64,000 nucleotides of DNA, taken from positions 22,442 to 86,441 of the forward strand of contig JACPOR010000001.1 in the NCBI GenBank assembly GCA_016191425.1, in the 5' to 3' direction. The notes beneath the pieces are model-generated. The model was not told where the DNA came from. It made no database searches and saw only the letters and a program-made list of their open reading frames with translations. This DNA is from Chloroflexota bacterium (GTDB lineage Bacteria > Chloroflexota > Limnocylindria > Limnocylindrales > CSP1-4). This document shows positions 61,862 through 64,000 of the stretch, in pieces. The number at the start of each line of letters is the position of its first letter. Within the stretch, counting starts at the first letter, position 1. Both the position numbers and the translations under genes were made by a program.

Positions 61862-62463
61862 ACATGGACGACGAAGCGGTTGACCGGCTGGTCCAGGCTG
61901 CCCAGGGCGGCGACCCCTGGGCATTCGGAAGGATCTTCGATCACTTCCACCTGCCGATCTATCGATTCATCGCCAGCCGCGTCCATCGCCCGAGTGACGC
62001 GGAGGACCTGACGCAACTCGTGTTCGTCAAGGCCCTGGAAGCGCTCCCGCGCTATGAGCAACGGGGCATTCCCTTCGGGGCCTGGCTGTTCAGGCTGGCC
62101 AGGAACACGATCATCGACCATGTCAGGACACATCACGAGGACTCCCATCTCGAACAGGTTGCGGAGCGGGCGCATGACGTGGCCGGGCCCGATGAGCTGG
62201 CCGTGCTTCGTCAGGATCTGTACGCCGTCCAATTGGCCTTGGACCGACTGACGCCCGAGCAGCGCGAGGCCATCGACCTCCGATTCTTCGGCGGGCTCTC
62301 GGCCCGCGAGGCGGCCGTTGTCATGGGCAAGCAGGAGGGAACCGTCCGGGGCCTTCAGTTCCGAGCGATCGCGGCACTCCGCCGGTCGCTGGCAATGGAC
62401 CTGGAGACCGATTTCGATGAAGGCGTCGCGTCGTCGATGCCGAGCTTTGCAGATGTGCGCTGA
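61858..62463 (+). CDS. ECF-type RNA polymerase sigma factor
   Basis: A 201-residue sigma-70 family factor. Region 2: AFGRIFDHFHLPIYRFIASR, DAEDLTQLVFVKALEALPRY, GAWLFRLARNTIIDHVR. Region 4: ALDRLTPEQREAIDLRFFGG and LSAREAAVVMGKQEGTVRGLQFRAIAALRR, an intact HTH. GTG 61858 overlaps the PHP gene stop. The next gene encodes a membrane protein of the kind usually linked to such factors, possibly its regulator. Confidence 0.92.
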   Translation: MNMDDEAVDRLVQAAQGGDPWAFGRIFDHFHLPIYRFIASRVHRPSDAEDLTQLVFVKALEALPRYEQRGIPFGAWLFRLARNTIIDHVRTHHEDSHLEQVAERAHDVAGPDELAVLRQDLYAVQLALDRLTPEQREAIDLRFFGGLSAREAAVVMGKQEGTVRGLQFRAIAALRRSLAMDLETDFDEGVASSMPSFADVR

Positions 62464-62476
62464 GGCGAGGTAGTTC

Positions 62477-63319
62477 GTGAACGACGACCATCCGGGAACA
62501 GAGGAGCTGGAGCAACGCCTCGGGGCGTATGCGTCCGTGCGCCTCGCACCGCGCCGGATCGAAGTCGCCCGCATACGAGCCTCGCTGGTCGAGGAGGCGC
62601 GTATGCGCAGCCTCGATACTCGGCTGGGCAGCCGCCCGCGGCGGCGGTGGTCGGGCCGGCGACGGATGGCGACGCTCCTCGTCGCGGCCACCCTCGGGTT
62701 GTTCGCGGCTGCTGGCGTCACCGCGGCGTCCAGCCCGGGTGGACCGCTGTACGAAGCGCGCATCTGGCTCGAGACGACCACGCTCCCTGCGGACCCCGGC
62801 ACACGGGCCCTCGAACGGATCCACCAGATCGACGCCCGAGTGCTCGATGTCGAGCGGGGCGCTGCCGCGGGTGACCCGAAGGCTGTCACCGCCGCGATCG
62901 GCGCGTATGGGGAGGCGGTCCAGTCCGCTCTCGGGGACGCGGGCACGGACTCAGACCATCTCGCCCATCTCCAGGCCGCGCTCGGCCTGCATGTCGAGGT
63001 GCTCCAGGCCCTCGTCGACGAGGTCCCGGCCCCAGCGGTCGACGCCATCGACAACGCGATCGACGCGAGTCAGCAGGTTGTGGCGCAGATCGCCCGCGCG
63101 AACCAGGGCAATGGTCAGGGCGTGCCGGGCGCCGGGGTGGGCAATGGCACCGGGGCCGGCAATGGCGCCGGGGCGGGTCTGGGCAGCGGTGAGGGTCAAG
63201 GCAGCGGGCAGGGCGGGCAAAGCGGGCAGGGTCAACCCAGCGGACCCAATGCCGGCGTACCGACGAATCCAGGGACCGGCACCAAGCAGCATCCACCGGA
63301 CATCGCACCCAAACAGTAG
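62477..63319 (+). CDS. DUF5667-like membrane protein next to sigma gene
   Basis: A 280-residue protein: cytosolic N-terminus (1-63, with a basic RRRWSGRRR stop), membrane helix 64-84, then SSPGGPLYEARIWLETTTLP followed by helical repeats (ALERIHQIDARVLDVERGA, LAHLQAALGLHVEVLQALVD), typical of DUF5667-type proteins beside ECF sigma genes. The C-terminal 70 residues are Gly/Asn/Gln-rich repeats. It may act as anti-sigma or sensor; no zinc motif is present. GTG 62477, 13 bases after the sigma stop. Confidence 0.78.
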   Translation: MNDDHPGTEELEQRLGAYASVRLAPRRIEVARIRASLVEEARMRSLDTRLGSRPRRRWSGRRRMATLLVAATLGLFAAAGVTAASSPGGPLYEARIWLETTTLPADPGTRALERIHQIDARVLDVERGAAAGDPKAVTAAIGAYGEAVQSALGDAGTDSDHLAHLQAALGLHVEVLQALVDEVPAPAVDAIDNAIDASQQVVAQIARANQGNGQGVPGAGVGNGTGAGNGAGAGLGSGEGQGSGQGGQSGQGQPSGPNAGVPTNPGTGTKQHPPDIAPKQ

Positions 63320-63343
63320 GGCGCCGGCCACCACACTCGTGGC

Positions 63344-63432
63344 GTGATCGGGCCCGCGTGCCGGCCGCAACGGTGATCGGGCCCGCGTGCCGGCCGCACA
63401 TCGGTGATCCGGCGCGCAGGCCGGCTCTGGCT
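63344..63432. repeat. 29-31-bp tandem array, three units
   Basis: GTGATCGGGCCCGCGTGCCG begins copies at 63344 and 63373, with a diverged copy at 63404. The 355-base gap 63320-63674 contains this array; the remainder shows no supported gene or RNA. Confidence 0.8.
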
Positions 63433-63674
63433 GTGATCGATCTGGCTCATCGGAATTGCCAGGAACGCGCGTGGCCGGGTGCGGATGCTTGCGATTCCGC
63501 TCGTCGGCCGAGCGTGGACGGGCCCGGTTGGATGAGCCACGTCGATCGCGACCGCGGCGGAGGCGCTCATCGTCTGGCCTCCGTCACGTCCCGTAGCGGC
63601 AGGGGAATCCAACGACCGAGATGGGGGCACCCATCCCGGTCGTCGGGTCGGCTCGGGAACAGCGAACCTTTGCC

Positions 63675-64000
63675 CTAGGCGATGCGGTCAGTCGCCTTCC
63701 GGCGCCGCGAAGGCGCGAAGAGGACTGCGGCACCGACCATGGCGGCGAAGCTGCCGATGAGGATCATGGCCGACGAACCGGTCTCGTTGCCGGCGATCGT
63801 GTCCGTCGCCGGGAGCTCGATGCTGACGTTGCCGTCGACCGCACCGAGGACGGCCTGGCTCGGATCAGTGGATCCAGATCCCGCGTCGGTCCAGTTGACC
63901 TCTCCGAGAACCTCCTGCGAGGCTGGGGTCGTGTCCGACGGCGGGGTCGTGTCCGACGGCGGGGTCGTGTCCGACGGCGGGGTCGTGTCCGACGGCGGGG
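63675..64000 (-). CDS. C-terminus of a probable sortase-anchored surface protein (partial)
   Basis: The frame enters from the right edge and ends at TAG (complement of 63675-63677). The visible 108 codons encode DTTPPS hexapeptide repeats, a linker (QEVLGEVNWTDAGSG), then a sorting-signal layout: ELPATDT, a hydrophobic helix (SAMILIGSFAAMVGAAVLFA) and basic tail (PSRRRKATDRIA). The motif is LPATD, not the usual LPxTG, so the sortase class is uncertain. The bulk of the protein lies outside the window. Confidence 0.68.
   Translation of the reverse strand, partial: PPSDTTPPSDTTPPSDTTPPSDTTPASQEVLGEVNWTDAGSGSTDPSQAVLGAVDGNVSIELPATDTIAGNETGSSAMILIGSFAAMVGAAVLFAPSRRRKATDRIA
63928..64000. repeat. 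18-bp coding repeat (DTTPPS units) running off the window
   Basis: GTCGTGTCCGACGGCGGG is repeated exactly four times to the window edge. In the minus-strand gene it encodes (DTTPPS)n, a stalk-like segment before the cell-wall anchor. Confidence 0.9.

Overview
The window is high-GC, densely packed bacterial chromosome with short gaps, many 4-bp stop/start overlaps and frequent GTG starts. The gene set (TadE/TadG-type pilus proteins, DUF3105, DUF5666 and DUF5667-like secreted proteins, PASTA kinase, YggT/YeaQ membrane proteins, LigD-type polymerase plus separate ATP-dependent ligase, three VapBC modules) suggests a member of Chloroflexota, perhaps Limnocylindria-like. This is an inference; no rRNA or marker set is present to prove it. 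No phage, insertion sequence, CRISPR array or replication origin was seen.

Layout. 1-5.3 kb: a partial gene, glycerate kinase, a Phd/VapC toxin-antitoxin pair coupled to an endonuclease III-like gene, and a two-component system. 5.6-10.5 kb: two consecutive trios of Tad-type genes. Each trio is a TadE with an extra C-terminal exported domain (PASTA in the first, PKD in the second), a plain TadE, and a TadG-like protein. 10.6-19.2 kb: nitrilase, lipoprotein, MFS carrier, small envelope proteins (YeaQ, YggT and a newly noticed 46-residue membrane protein), an atypical response regulator, CvpA, a second VapBC, tRNA-Thr and a ZIP metal transporter. 19.5-25.1 kb: ettA, a YbaK-like protein and three exported proteins. 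25.3-32.1 kb: a broken ECF42-type sigma gene with its DGPF partner, a truncated DUF2652 gene, LigD polymerase and DNA ligase flanking a tyrosine phenol-lyase.

32.3-41.2 kb: UspA, a methyltransferase, ribosomal protein bL25, a response regulator/histidine kinase/HtrA cluster, and the folC-folP-folB operon. 41.2-48.8 kb: cysteine-rich small proteins, an Ig-like secreted protein, a PknB-type kinase with PASTA domains, galU, a hydrolase and an EamA carrier. 49-52.2 kb: a tightly overlapping operon of an HTH regulator and two paralogous polytopic membrane proteins, the best candidate for an undescribed functional unit besides the Tad trios. 52.5-64 kb: a secreted protein, a third VapBC, tRNA-Glu, small membrane proteins, DUF3105, a FAH-family hydrolase, the threonine degradation pair tdh-kbl followed by a PHP phosphatase, an ECF sigma factor with a DUF5667-like partner, and the end of a probable sortase-anchored protein.

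A striking window-wide feature is the abundance of short tandem repeats (7-42 bp units) in gaps between genes and, as Gly/Ala/Pro-rich stretches, inside genes. Several genes also show disruptions: the sigma factor has lost region 4 and its frame, the DUF2652 gene is truncated, and the nitrilase has an in-frame stop at codon 3. These are either true decay or assembly/sequence errors, and raw-read inspection would decide.
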